Assembly: GCA_029962745.1 (NCBI GenBank)
Contig: CM057166.1
Location: 633,714 to 697,713, forward strand
From: Echinometra lucunter
Taxonomy: Eukaryota; Echinodermata; Echinoidea; Camarodonta; Echinometridae
Length of the DNA stretch: 64,000 nt
Direction: 5' to 3'
The notes under the pieces are model-generated. The model did no database searches, was not told the DNA's origin, and was given only the letters and a program-made list of their open reading frames with translations. Position numbers and translations under genes: made by a program. This document shows positions 11,401 to 21,879 of the stretch, one piece after another; the stretch's first letter is position 1; the number at the start of each line of letters is the position of its first letter.

Positions 11401-12847
11401 GTTCTTTCTTAGCTGGTTTTGCTGTCCTGTGTGTGGATGACTATAACTGTGCAATGACTGGCTTTGTGGCATGGCCAGAGAAAGAGAAGACAGTAGCAAA
11501 CTGGATGGAAAAGATTGGCCAAGCAAAGGTTAACTTCTATTCTCTTTTTCAATTTTCTTCTTCTCTCTATCTCTCCGCCTCCATCTCTCTCTCTGTCTCT
11601 TGCTGTCTCAGTTCTCCCTTTTTTGTTTGTTTCCGTTTTTCTCCATCTCTTCATATCTTTAAACTTTCAGCTGTTCTTTGTCTTTTTAACTTTGTTTCTC
11701 CATGTGTATCTCTTATATATCTGACAATTTGATAAAGATTAGGATGGCTTATCAAAAGGAGTGCTTAAATGAATATTAAAGTACTGTACATTCGCACTTT
11801 GCATAAATACCCTGCGATCATACTCTGCAAAAATCAGCTTTTTTTAATATCCTTTAGCCACACGTCCATTAAATGCTTCTGCTTTGAAAATCACAATCTA
11901 AAGTTTGAAGCAGTACTCCATTGTGTGTTTTATGTTCACTGTTGCAGGACCTGTACAACAAATGTTGCAGTGTAGACGACGATGTGGAGTACTTTGAAGA
12001 CATACCAGCAGACGATCCTCAGACACCTATCGTTGCATTGATAGAGGATCATCGTCTGCATCCTCAGCATGGTTTTAACTACAGTAGTTCACCCTTGACC
12101 AGCCCACATCAGTCTCCTCAGATGGAACGTGCCAATCGACGGAGTTCCAACAGTCCTTCCAGTCATGGCTCTAGTAGCAGTCTGCAGCGGATGGCTGAAG
12201 AGGATGAGTACATGGTTCAGAATGGTGATAAGAAACCTGTCCTAAATGGTGATGGTGTCCAGGAAAACAACAGCAATAATCGGAGCATTGGGCAATCCAA
12301 GATTGTTCCTCCCAAATCCCTGCCCAAAACACTACCTAAACCTCATCTCAAGCCTCCGCTCACCAAGACCCCTCCATGCCAGGAGACAGACTTAGATGAT
12401 GATTCTCTCTTGCTCGACATAGTTGGTGGGATACATTCAGAAGATAGCAAGACTGGGTTGATCTCAACAATGCGTCGTCTTTCTACAGGAACTCCACCAG
12501 AGGAAATGCATAAATCACCGGTGGCGTCACCGACCCGAGCACACGATCGCATCATGTCCTTTGAGAGCTCCGATGAAGACGATGACCCGGGTATACCTGC
12601 TCTGGCAAATGACATCTACTTTCCGCCTCCCAAGAGCAAAAAGGATTCATCTCCCAAACGGCAAAAAGGAACTGTTCTGTCTGCCACACCTGCAGCCAGC
12701 AAGCTTCACAGACCCAGCATGCCTAACATCCATATCTCAGAGAAGAAGGAAACTAGCAAGACGAGTTCCAACGGAGAGGGAACACTGAAAAAGAAAAAGA
12801 TTTGGGAAAAGATGCAGCCAAGTAAAATCAAAGTAACTTCTGTTTGA
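3124..12847 (+). CDS. PLEKHG5-like: PLEKHG5/Syx-like RhoGEF (DH-PH protein), whole spliced gene
   Basis: This is a Dbl-family guanine nucleotide exchange factor, expected to activate RhoA-type GTPases at membranes or junctions (family knowledge). Eleven exons join in frame to about 717 residues counted from the ATG at 3124. Residues 66-290 form the DH domain; its CR3 signature LIYPMQRVTKYHLM is at 214-227. Residues 315-418 form the PH domain, from WLLLEGSLKLQ (319-329) to the conserved helix tryptophan W410. Residues 419-717 are a Ser/Pro-rich tail with an acidic patch (SSDEDDDPG) and a C-terminal -KIKVTSV, a class I PDZ ligand. Mammalian PLEKHG5 (Syx) also ends in a PDZ ligand. The order DH, 'LLLEGSL', PH and the '(I/V)RPPxxVD' strand favour PLEKHG5 over PLEKHG6/7. 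The true N-terminus may lie upstream, because the first exon could begin at 3118 in phase 0. Confidence 0.88.
3558..4163. mobile_element. MITE with periodic internal palindromes, intron 1 of the RhoGEF
   Basis: Terminal inverted repeat GGGCCATTCTC at 3558 and its complement GAGAATGGCCC ending at 4163, flanked on both sides by TAAT (3554-3557 and 4164-4167). Inside, GGTCACGTGTGTGAC or a close variant recurs at 3569, 3749, 3939 and 4120. No coding capacity. Superfamily not assigned. Confidence 0.78.
4880..4930 (+). repeat. Retroposon 3' tail with (ATT)n
   Basis: 'gactgcactatataaatgat' followed by ATT repeats. This resembles the 3' ends of L2/CR1 LINEs and their SINEs elsewhere in this window (23.86, 27.3 and 28.2 kb). 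Confidence 0.5.
5200..5337 (+). CDS. RhoGEF exon 2 (start of DH domain)
   Basis: 46 codons, phase 0 on both sides. Acceptor 'tttgcag|GAG', donor GAT|gtaagt. It encodes ESSWKDLIDVD... and the first DH helix (ELQEGIWELLATEAKYIKQI). Confidence 0.92.
5351..5560. repeat. (TGG)n/(TGA)n trinucleotide tract, RhoGEF intron 2
   Basis: Starts 14 bp after the exon 2 donor. A pure TGG run is followed by TGA runs with interruptions. The His-, Ile- and Trp-rich ORFs across it are artefacts of the repeat. Confidence 0.95.
5950..6000 (+). CDS. RhoGEF exon 3
   Basis: A 17-codon micro-exon, LYMCCLLNLQTEAILNE, phase 0 on both sides. Acceptor 'tttgcag|TTA', donor GAG|gtatgt. It continues the first DH helix and matches the PLEKHG5 'LFLCCLLNLQ' segment. 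Confidence 0.93.
6458..6607 (+). CDS. RhoGEF exon 4 (DH domain)
   Basis: 50 codons, phase 0. Acceptor 'ttctag|ATT', donor GAT|gtaag. It encodes IDTKKIFSNI... with the 'IFSNI' motif typical of DH domains, ending ATAFED. Confidence 0.93.
7176..7286 (+). CDS. RhoGEF exon 5 (DH domain)
   Basis: 37 codons, FTDHFSAYFKFCAEED... to ILRAFFE. Acceptor 'ctcag|TTT', donor GAG|gtagga. Corresponds to the DH 'F..Y..YC' helix. Confidence 0.93.
7325..7795 (+). mobile_element. Possible retroposed 3' end in RhoGEF intron 5
   Basis: The segment ends in 'aataaagataattaattt' plus an A-run (to about 7790), as expected of a reverse-transcribed 3' end. The open frame at 7328-7765 is hydrophobic, Gly-interrupted and matches nothing I recognise. 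Element family unknown. Confidence 0.4.
8148..8306 (+). CDS. RhoGEF exon 6 (DH CR3)
   Basis: 53 codons, WCEGHTITRQMRLRGLGDLL... to AALKKT, with the diagnostic CR3 helix IYPMQRVTKYHLMIERV. Acceptor 'tattag|TGG', donor ACA|gtaagt. Two decayed copies of its 3' half lie in the following intron. Confidence 0.95.
8392..8523 (+). pseudogene. Decayed duplicate of RhoGEF exon 6 (3' half plus donor and intron)
   Basis: Matches 8226-8357, covering the VTKYHLMI... codons and following intron ('aagtaaatgatgaatta', 'gtcaggagtgggatgtata'). It carries an in-frame TAA after KNC and the donor GT is changed to CT ('aactaagt'). Offset from the real copy is 166 bp. Confidence 0.85.
8560..8640 (+). pseudogene. 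Older exon 6 relic with an open frame
   Basis: Translates as TTKYQELIGSIQKNYKDQVT then KATLKQT, aligning with VTKYHLMIERVQKNCEDEVA then KAALKKT of exon 6. No stop lies in the homologous part, but the donor is lost ('acggcag' instead of 'acagtaagt'). Divergence suggests an older duplication than the copy at 8392. Confidence 0.75.
8842..8985 (+). CDS. RhoGEF exon 7 (DH-PH linker helix)
   Basis: 48 codons, FDNIVEFVTHINHEIKKE... to GCDELTR, a long charged helix at the end of the DH domain. Acceptor 'ttgtag|TTT', donor AGG|gtgagt. Confidence 0.93.
9337..9450 (+). pseudogene. Tandem duplicate of exon 8 acceptor and first codons
   Basis: Copy of 9451-9571, including the polypyrimidine stretch, an intact acceptor 'cattttag' (AG 9389-9390) and the codons LVEAHSVF(G)VKSPM(L)YASQI. 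It then runs into the next copy and meets TAA at 9463-9465. A splicing decoy rather than a usable exon. Confidence 0.9.
9510..9626 (+). CDS. RhoGEF exon 8 (start of PH domain)
   Basis: 39 codons, LVEAHSVFDVKSP... WLLLEGSLKLQERSSR. Acceptor 'ctttag|TTA', donor AGA|gtaaga, phase 0. 'LLLEGSL' aligns with the first PH strand of PLEKHG5. The 5' part of the exon and its acceptor are duplicated just upstream (9337-9450). Confidence 0.92.
9743..10010. mobile_element. MITE with TA target duplication, RhoGEF intron 8
   Basis: Left end AGGGGTGTTCAGATATG and right end complementary to AAGGCATGTTCAGATATG, each flanked by TA (9741-9742, 10011-10012). About 268 bp, non-coding. The TA duplication fits a Tc1/mariner-type element but is weak evidence alone. 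Confidence 0.65.
10537..10672 (+). CDS. RhoGEF exon 9 (PH domain)
   Basis: 136 nt, TTLYAFLFTDALVLAKQ... to IELRDG plus one base (phase 1). Acceptor 'ttttcag|ACA', donor A|gtgagt. It includes the PH 'FLFTDALVL' strand and a 'VRPP..VD' strand close to PLEKHG5. Confidence 0.92.
10794..10884. repeat. Short imperfect hairpin, RhoGEF intron 9
   Basis: Inverted arms 'agagccagaggggcatta' (from 10810) and 'taatgcccttttggctct' (10851-10868), extended outward by 'gatatcatctgtt' and 'aaacaaacgatat'. A small MITE or structured intronic RNA segment. Confidence 0.6.
11413..11528 (+). CDS. RhoGEF exon 10 (end of PH domain)
   Basis: 116 nt completing the split codon as Thr: T-GFAVLCVDDYNCAMTGF... WMEKIGQAK. 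Acceptor 'tcttag|CTG', donor AAG|gttaac (weaker than the others). W410 in the last helix is the PH-invariant tryptophan. Phase fits exon 9 exactly. Confidence 0.9.
11948..12847 (+). CDS. RhoGEF terminal exon (C-terminal tail and stop)
   Basis: 299 codons plus TGA (12845-12847). Acceptor 'gttgcag|GAC'. After DLYNKCCSVDDDVEYFEDI the tail is rich in Ser, Pro and Lys, with SSDEDDDPGIP and basic KKKKIWEKM segments, and ends KIKVTSV. It is probably disordered. Base composition is less AT-rich than the flanking introns. Confidence 0.92.
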   Translation, partial: DLYNKCCSVDDDVEYFEDIPADDPQTPIVALIEDHRLHPQHGFNYSSSPLTSPHQSPQMERANRRSSNSPSSHGSSSSLQRMAEEDEYMVQNGDKKPVLNGDGVQENNSNNRSIGQSKIVPPKSLPKTLPKPHLKPPLTKTPPCQETDLDDDSLLLDIVGGIHSEDSKTGLISTMRRLSTGTPPEEMHKSPVASPTRAHDRIMSFESSDEDDDPGIPALANDIYFPPPKSKKDSSPKRQKGTVLSATPAASKLHRPSMPNIHISEKKETSKTSSNGEGTLKKKKIWEKMQPSKIKVTSV

Positions 12848-12992
12848 TTTATATTTCTTACCTAATATGAATGGAAGTTTGAATACCTAATACCTGTAGA
12901 AAGACTTCTCTTACGATTCTAGTTATAGATTTGAAATAATCCTGCCTTTAAAAAGAAAAGTAAATTCCAGAATACTAGTAAGTTATGCTGAC

Positions 12993-12998
12993 AATAAA
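12993..12998 (+). promoter_or_regulatory. Candidate poly(A) signal AATAAA of the RhoGEF
   Basis: First AATAAA after the stop codon, 146 bp downstream. Others occur much further on (for example about 20866 and 20924), so a long 3'UTR is possible. Confidence 0.4.
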
Positions 12999-14422
12999 AT
13001 TTCTTTGTAACAGCTCTGGACTACATTTTACTTATTTGATTTAATTATTTTTTGCCATACCTCAGAGAATTTTTTTTTTTTTGCTGGTAAGGGTTTTTCA
13101 TTCTCTTCAATTAGAAATGTTTGTCATGCAGTTATGCAAGTACAGTATTATTAACAAATATCTAAAAAATATAGGGAGGTATGTAGATTCATACAATAAG
13201 AAATCTCCTTTCTTAACCTGTTAAGATAACTTGGGCTAGGGTCCAAGCATAAATGCACATTATTTTGAAATCCACTTTTACTCATTGACTTAGATGTGCA
13301 TACTTGGGTCAATGAAGACTGAATTTTGCTAGTTTTGTAGCTTTTTATACTTATATTTACTTGACAGACACATCGATAAACTATTACAAGGCTGTCTACT
13401 CCATGCACAATGTGTACTCTTATCCATACAATCACCATTCCATGTATGATAAGCAATTTAGGTTTGAAATTTCCTTTTATACTGGATGTAAATTGTATAA
13501 TTAATCCTTGTATTAAGAAAGAAAGGAGTCAAAATAGGGCTTTTAAATTTGGTATGCATCCAAACAGATATTCATTTTTAGCACTTTGTATTTTTATTTT
13601 TGTTGTCACAGCTTTTCATATACAAGTCAGAAAGATATTGTTATTGCAGATGTTACTAATCCATAAATGTTGTATGTTCCCCTGTAGACTTATGAAGTCA
13701 CAATCTAACCATTTTCTTCTTTTGTCTTTCTTTATTTTGCCGTTTTGGTGCTGTGTGCATGACAGTGATCCCAGTCTCCCTCCTGGCCTGATGTACCGTA
13801 GCATGATGTTCATCAGCGTCTTCACATCATCGCTTTGCTTTGCATGGGTTACCAGTATACACACACACACCCACATACACACTCTAGTTGATGGCAGCTT
13901 ACCTTTTTAATTTGATATTTTAGTTTTATCATTCCATCCAGTCAAACCTAATTTTACCTTTGAATAATGTCTTGGGTCTGGTAATGTAACAATTATTATA
14001 GAAAGATCATGCAAAAGACCTTCGTTTTTTTGTGATAAAGGGGTGCTCTGTAAAGTAGAAAGTTGACATAGTTTTGCAAACCTGCTGAAAAACTCAATAT
14101 ATGACACCAGCATAGATATGCACCTATGGGAGTATAAATCCTATTTGTAGACCTAACCACCATGATTTTATTGTAACTATGCGCTTATTGCTAAGCTTCT
14201 ATCAATTCTTTATTTTTGGCAGATACTTTTTTATTCAGCTTTTAAAATTAGGCATAAATTTTGAAGAATTTTGGGGACCCCCTCCCTCATCATTACCAGA
14301 TATCAATACTGTTTCTAGTATGTAAGCAAGACAAAGGAAACCTCCCATTCAATTATGTTTTGTTTGTGCATGGATTAAAGTTGATCATCGTATTTTGTCT
14401 CATCCTTTATTAAAAACCAGAG

Positions 14423-14744
14423 GGGTATTTCATAGAGCTGCGTTCAACGTTACGTATGACTTTAAGAACGACTTAACTATGAACAGCAAAGTGGAATGGA
14501 TAAAGTTATTGCTCTTGTTTTAACAAAGTGTGACTGTATTTCCCATACTCTCAATTAAATTGTTGTTAAAAATTATACTTAGCATTGAAATTTTTTGTTA
14601 ATACTTATAATATTAATCTGCATAGATATTCCAACTTTAGCTTATGCAATTGAATATGATTGAGAATCCCATTTGGCTTATAATATTCAAGTCATTCTTA
14701 AAGTCACGCCTAACTTTGTGCACAGCTTTGTGAAATACCCCCAG
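14423..14744. mobile_element. MITE with GGGGTATTTCA-type ends
   Basis: Left 'ggggtatttcatagagctg' and right 'cagctttgtgaaatacccc' are inverted; arms extend inward through 'gactttaagaacgac' and its complement-like 'tcattcttaaagtc'. About 320 bp, non-coding. Target duplication unclear. Confidence 0.7.
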
Positions 14745-15196
14745 GCTTATCGTATGTCATCACTGCTTATTAGTTTTAGTTTTAGAGATAAGTGTCACTT
14801 AGGTAGATGTTGAATGGAATATCCCCCTAACAAAATGTCTGTGTGTTTTTTTATTGTGAATAACAAATAACAATTTGTTTGCACTTTCAAGTTGAAGATT
14901 AGTTAAAATTTAGTAGAATGGCAAAGAAAATAAATGCCTTAACTTGCTTTGTTGAATGCAATGGCTAGACTTTGTACTTGTAATAGGTGCCAATTTGCAG
15001 CTCATTCGTGGTATAATGCTTAAGCATATAGGTTGTCTAGAAGACTACAGGGATCAGCTATGCTTCTTATACTGGCATCATAGTTTTCTTTGACTCCTAA
15101 ATTCATACAACAAAGCACCTTATTCATTTGGAACTATTTGAATTTCTTATTCCATAAATATCATATTCCAAGATTTTACTTTCCTTTGAAGTTATA

Positions 15197-15372
15197 CAGT
15201 GGAAACTCGGTATAACGAGGCCCTTGGGACCGTCAAAATTACCTTGTTGTAGCAGGAATCTCGTTATATCAGGGTTAAAAAACAAAAGAATGTAAAGATC
15301 TGGGACTGAAATATTACCTTGTTATATCAGGAATATTGTTATATCAGATCTCTTTATACAGAGTTTCCACTG
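15197..15372. mobile_element. Pogo/Tigger-like MITE
   Basis: Ends CAGTGGAAACTCGGTATAAC and its inverted counterpart 'tttatacagagtttccactg', flanked by TA on both sides (15195-15196, 15373-15374). The CAGTGGAAACTCG.TATAACGA terminus is characteristic of pogo/Tigger-type Tc1/mariner elements. 176 bp, non-coding. Confidence 0.8.
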
Positions 15373-16699
15373 TACCAACAGAATAGCTATTTGAACATTT
15401 GAGAATGGATATTTTTTTACCAGTTCATATTGATTTGATTCAAATATCAGTCTTTGCTGTGTCAAAGATGGGAAGGCATTTTTACTTTTATTCAATAGAA
15501 GTCCTGTAATCTTGTAGTATACAGATTTATTCTGCCCTACTTTGGCAAAAGGACGTAAATGACAACAAGTACAGAGGTCATAAATGAAGAAAATATATTT
15601 TGGACCAGTCCTTTCACCATGGAAATAATGCTGTTTGGTGTAACTTGCTTCGTTTTGTGAAAGTCTTCCTAACAATTCTGTGAACTTGCTTCCTTTAGCC
15701 ACGAAAATATTTCAGAAATGAGTCCATTTTTTTACTAATAGCATTGTCAGTTATATTAAGCATGCCTCAAATATGCGAAATCAATCAAAGAAAAAGTCAA
15801 CTTCCATGAAATTGTTACTTGCTTCCTGTTGTCCAAGTAGGGCAGTATTTTCCATATATCCATATATTGCAACATTCGCATTCCTAATATAATGATACAA
15901 TATGATACAATGTATGATAAGAAAATCCATTGCATTTTACGTGTAGGTAATATCCCTAATTCCTATTAGCATGATGATGCACATCAAAAACATGTCCTGT
16001 GTTTCGTTGACTAGTACCTGTTTGTGTGTAGTGACCCAAGATTTTTGTGATTTATTAGTAATAATGGAATTTACATACAATACAAAGCATGTTAAAAGGG
16101 TTCTAAAATCACCATACATTCTACTCAAGATATAGGCTTCAAATAATCATTCTGTGAAAGAAATCATAAAAGTTTAAATACACTCTCAGTAAATGTAATT
16201 ATAGGTTATAAATAGTAATCATATTGAAAATATTTGTATGGTGCACATATCCACCTGTGCAATTGCTTGAGGCCCTGCAAAACATTTCAGTGTAATCCTA
16301 CAGCAAACGAAATCAACTTCCAATGTAAGAAATCATTAGAAAAAAAACAGTTTAATTGATGTGTAGACACTGAACTTTAGATGAGTCTAGTTTTGAATGT
16401 TTTGAGGGCTGTACCAGAGATACCAACTGTTCCTTTTTTGCTGTATTTTAACCCTTTTTTATATTAAGTGCTGCAGGTTTCATGGAAAATACTTTTTCTC
16501 CCCAAAATTGTATTACTATACATGTCTATAGCAGAAAGGTGAAAATACTGTTTTTCCACCCAAAATACTTTTTTTTTTTCATCCCTTATAATAATGCAAT
16601 GCTTTTTACAAGGTTGGCATCCATGCTGTACACCAAATGTTTGAAGTGAAAAGGGTATCTTATTCCACACAAACATATCTTTTGTTACATATACTCTAC

Positions 16700-16721
16700 C
16701 CCCCCCCCCCCCCCCCCCCCC
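16700..16721. repeat. Poly-C tract
   Basis: Uninterrupted C-run in otherwise AT-rich DNA. Length may be unreliable in the assembly. Confidence 0.8.
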
Positions 16722-19700
16722 GTTCCTGTTTATATTGAGAGACTTTAATAATGAAATGCAGAGTACCATGCGTTCGTTTCTCATTGAATCTCACAGTTAA
16801 TCCATTAAAATGACTGACTATGTTTCCCAGGTGATCTCATGATCTTGCCTCAGAAGGACAAGGCTGTTGGATTGTTCTTTTACTCATCTATAATGCATTC
16901 AGTGCTTTGTTTATTACATATTCTGTCACATTTCTTTTAAATGCTTTGTCTGTATGCACTGACATCTTCACCATTTTGTGTGCAAATTTTTCCCAACAAG
17001 ATTTGCTGTCTTTAACCATTTTTCTACTGGATTATTTCATTTTCATATGGTTTACACGGGTAAAAGCAGGTTGAAAATCAGCTTCTGTTGAAAGAGCTAT
17101 CCACTCTATTTGAGGATATAAATAAAAATAAATAAATATAAAGGTACCACCTAGTTCTCATAGCCATTAGGTTTACCCATGGCAGTGCAATTTTCTTAAT
17201 TACTTAATGAATGATCTTTCCCTCCTCAAATTGACAATTGTTCTCCCCTTCCCCCCAGTATGAAAAAATGAAATGTTTATTAAAAGAACTAATGTGAATT
17301 GAAATTTTAAAATTTAGAACAAAAATGAATAGTGATGATATATATATTTTTCACTGCTTTTCCAATTTCGAGATTTTAATGATTAGTGACAAATAACTCT
17401 CAGTTGTGAATGGCAAAACTATTTGTATTGAAAAACAATGGAAATGTATTCAAAATTTGCTGCGACTTTTTTCTCTTTCTGCTCATGTATGATGAGGATC
17501 AAAAAAATACTTTAAAAGTGTCCATAAAAGCAAGAACTGCTATGGTTGGTATGCTAGTAATATAATGCCATTTTCTTGAAAATGCCACTTATATTCAAAC
17601 AACCACCAAGCTTGCATGAGGTTTTCTCCCCATATATGATCAAGAAGGTCATTGTGGTGTATCATTGAAGGCTCTGCATATAGTCATTTACCACTGATTT
17701 TTCTGTTCTTTGCTTACTTGTATTTTCGGACATTATCTCTTTGTATGAACACATCATTAAAATTCAAGACTCTGCGCAGATTTTGAGACCGATTTTCTGG
17801 CTTTCCCATGTCACCCCTACATCATCTCAAAGCTGTCTAGCAATTAGATTTTTGGACTGAGTGTCACCAAAAATGACGCCAGGCTGTTCAATTATGTCTT
17901 CAGTGAATGTTAGCTCACTCATATGTCTCTTCTATTGTTTAAACAGGTTTACAGAGATTTGCGAGTACTTGTCCTTGTTTCCATCACAAAATATTATCCA
18001 AAATTCATGATAATAAGTGCTTTTAACAATAAACAAAAAAAATCCAGTCTTTTAAATATAACGGTTGACTATAGTGGACCTGTATTAAGTACATGTAGTG
18101 TTTCTATGTATAGAGTGTCGGCATTGTTATCAACTGTGAACTGGTATTTGAAATATAAATGGTAACTTGATTGATTATTTAGATATAGTATCGTGCCATG
18201 TCACTAGAATTATGCTAAATGCAATGGGGCTAGTGAAATTGTAATTGAATTCCATTTAACAGGATATAATCTGCAAATCAATTTCATCCACAGTTATGCT
18301 GAGTATGATGTTGTAATAACTCCCTTCACACCCCCTCATCCTAGTGGCAAGTGAAGTGTCATTAGAAATGTTTTTAATGAGGTATTAAATCCACACTTCT
18401 TTCTGTATGAAGATCTTTAATGGTTTTACAGAAGGCCAATTAATCTTTGAAGATGCAATGAAATTTGTGTAGAATTATAAGAAATAGGTGATATACAGGA
18501 AATGGTACTTTTATTGTGTAAGCCATTCGCATGGAACAGTTTTAATGCAAAGTATTTTTAATATTTCTTTGAACCACATTATGTAGGATGTTATTATTTG
18601 TTATAACAGTGAAAAATTGAAAATTGAGGGTGCAATACCACCAAAAATTGGGCTTTAGTCATTGTTCCATAAATTATATCAATTTCTGTCATGGGGAAAT
18701 ATATTTTGATATTTGACCAAAGTTTTTTTCTTTGGGGGGGGGGGGTCAGATTTAAGAGTTCATACAAAACACTACCGATGTGTTGTGATTCAAAGGAGTG
18801 TCTGCATCTCACTTTATTTTTTCTTTGTACGAAATCATTTTTTATGCGGTGCCTGTGATTTTAGATGAGCAAGTATGCAGTTTTATTCTGATATTTCTGC
18901 ATTTGTGATGATTTTTAGGGTATGTACAGACAATTCTTATTCTAGAACAGGTATTGTAGCAAGATGATAATGGTCCTTTGTTATTGTTACTTCTGTGTAT
19001 TTAAAAATCAGATTAACTGGTTTAATCTGAACATTTCAACATGGCAGAGGAGAGAAAATAAAGGTGTATATATTTTATTCTGGAAAATCTTTAAATTAGT
19101 TTTATATGGTATTGAATATAAAGCTAAAACATTTATACTTCTGATGATCATTAGATGTGCAACACGTTGTTTGATGTCTGAAATGAATGGTGACTATCAC
19201 TAGATTTAATTGAAAGAGTATTATGGGATGCAATTTTTGTGTATGTATGGATAATAGATGAATATGCAAAAGAGTTTTTGAGGATTTAATTTATGCACAA
19301 GGAAGCTTGTTTTACCCCTTTGAATCTTTACGCTTTTGCATCATTTGTGTTTGGAGGGAGATTTCATGCAACCTAACATAGATAACTAGTGAACTAGCTT
19401 ACAGGTCTTTTGTTGCATATCACTGACAAATTTAGGAAAATTGTCCGTTTTTGGGGTGTAATGTCATTTCAATTTGTAATCTGAGTATGTCATTATATTT
19501 CATTTGCTTCCCTGTCTTTCCAACAAGAGCAAAACTAATTATGAAAACAAGACAGAATTATCACTGGGTATTTGATGAAAAGCATGATATTGTCTGAGTT
19601 TACTGTAATATCACATGAGAAGAAAGTTATCTAATTGGACTGCCAAGAGTTTTTTTCCCCCTCAAAGTTTCAATTTATATTTCAGTACTTTATGCTCAGA

Positions 19701-21005
19701 AATAAATACTATGATAGTTGTTTCTTACTCTCAGTGTACTAGGAAATGAAGGGGAAATATGAAAATTTTCAGTTCTTTTTTTACTTCTCTAAGTGTTAGT
19801 CAAATTATTTATTCCTTAACTTTTTTCTGATATGATATTATCTTTCATTTACCTGAAAAAATATGACCCATTTTGATGTAAAAAGGAAATCTTACTGTAC
19901 TGTATATTTAAGTGAAATAGATATGTTTAATCAGATATAATTTTATTATTGCTTACAAATATGAATGTATTTATAAGTACATTATACATGTATAATAAGT
20001 GATTGAACATATAATGTAGTCTTTAAAAGACAGAGTTGTTTTAAGAATGGCCAATCTTTAAATACGACATAAGTTTTTGAAATGACTCTTGATATCATGA
20101 TTGATGATAGGTCACAGATTTATTTAAAGAACTAAAATTAGGGGGGGGGGTATCTTGTGCTTGCTTTACCCTTGCATCATGAGCCAGTTGCTCACCATGT
20201 TGGATAAAATTATCTGAAAATATTGAATTGTTATATTGAGGTAAGACATCCGCATTTTAGACTGATTGAACGATAGAAAAGTGAAGCGAATAAGGATATC
20301 CTTTAGCTGATCTCTAGTTCTCATGCCGACTCCACAATCATTTACTATAGACAGTTTAGGGAAATTTAGGGCAGTTCAGAAAGAAATTAAAGCATCAGCT
20401 TGTTTTTCTCTAGTTTTATTGGCTGAAGGGGTAAAGAAACAAGATAAAATCAGAACTAAGTGTAGTAATTATTGATTGATTTCTTTTCAGCTTTGTGCTG
20501 TAGGAGATAGTAATGACGGACAAGATTTCATTTCTTATGCATATCTTTTGTAATAATGATGAGGATGGAGTGTGTGATGATGACTAAAAAAAAAAAATCA
20601 TGCCTTTATGTTTGAAAATCTTTGTGCTTTTTCTGATAAGATCAAGCATTCACTGCAACCCTCACTCTTGCACACATTAGATAGTTATAGTGATATTAAA
20701 CTGTATCCCAATTGAAGCAAGGAATAGATTGTACTTGTAAATACACAGTTGATTTTATTTCTTGTAGCAATGAATGTTTTGAGTTCAGAAAGTTTTTGTA
20801 AGAATTGACTGCATATTTCAAATAATCAGAGACCTTTTATGAATGTACCTGCCATATTGAATGAAATAAAATGAGATCTTATTGCAGAATGTTTGTAGGT
20901 GCTTTTTCTTCTACGGTATGCGTCAATAAAAGTGACTCTTCATTTTCCATTGTTTACTAACATGTATATATTAGAATCATACATATATATACATGTACAA
21001 GGAGA

Positions 21006-21326
21006 ATGATGCAGATCCCTTGGGCTGACCAAGTTAGTAATGAGGAACTTATGAGAAGAGCTGGAGTGAAAAGGAAACTGATATGTGAGCTGATGATTAG
21101 GCAGTTGAAATTTATGGGCACTTAATACATAAGAACCTTGCTTTGACAGGAAAAGATTGATGGAAAGAGGAGTAGAGGAATGAGAAGGATATTTTGTATG
21201 GAGAGTCTGCAGAAATGGTTAGAGGAGAGAGGATTGAAAGGCGAGGGAGTGGAGCTCATAGAGAAGGCTAGGAACCAAGGGTTGTGGAACAGCATGATCG
21301 CCCAGTCTATAGATATAGTACTTTGA
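21006..21326 (+). pseudogene. LINE reverse-transcriptase C-terminal fragment, broken
   Basis: Translates MMQIPWADQVSNEELMRRAG then IRQLKFMGT, then after stops and a frame change EKIDGKRSRG, LQKWLEERG and KARNQGLWNSMIAQS. This is the 'RRAG..RQL.FLGH...GKR.RGR...W......R..W' C-terminal segment of endonuclease-reverse transcriptases of non-LTR elements. Stops within it make it a dead remnant. Confidence 0.75.
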
Positions 21327-21879
21327 GAGAGAATACATGTATGTGAGGTTGTTTGAAAGAGTACCCTATTTCCAATGATTTTGATACCATTTTAGTGTAC
21401 AATCTTTTATCACTAATATACATTTGACAAATAAAGAGGAAATTATAGCAAAGGAAAGTAAAGAAAAAGTTTCCCTAAATTGCTTTCTGATTAATGCCCC
21501 TTGGCTATGCCAATAACTAATTAGCAAAGCTATTGTGAAACCCATTCCGCATGCGTTCACATCATGTTTGTTTGACAGTATGTATAACAGTAAAGCCTAA
21601 AAATTAATAAAGTATCTTAAGATAACGAAAGGAAATTGCCAGAAGGGTAATTATATTCAGTGGACTGATTTGATAATATCTCCTTGTAATTATCGTCTAA
21701 AGCCCCTAGTATTGAAAACAACTTATTGATTTGGATGAAACCTAAGAAAAACAGGGGTAGTTCCCGCTGTAAAATGAACGTGGGGAGGGTGAACGGGGGC
21801 TTCAGGGGGCCTTCAACAGGGTCGGCAATTTTTCATTACCGGGAGACGCGACATTTGGGTTAATTGGAGAAAACGAGAA

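Larger units (their letters stand above)
13000..21000. other. 8-kb AT-rich stretch without recognisable genes
   Basis: Apart from two MITEs (14.4 and 15.2 kb) and a poly-C run at about 16700-16721, no coding exon or LINE is seen on either strand. The stretch lies directly 3' of the RhoGEF stop. It may be a long 3'UTR or intergenic sequence. Confidence 0.5.

Noticed and set aside
13750..13860. GC-richer segment that could be a conserved exon
   Set aside because: No consistent acceptor/donor pair and the reading ('LMYRSMMFISVFTSSLCFAW') matches nothing recognisable.
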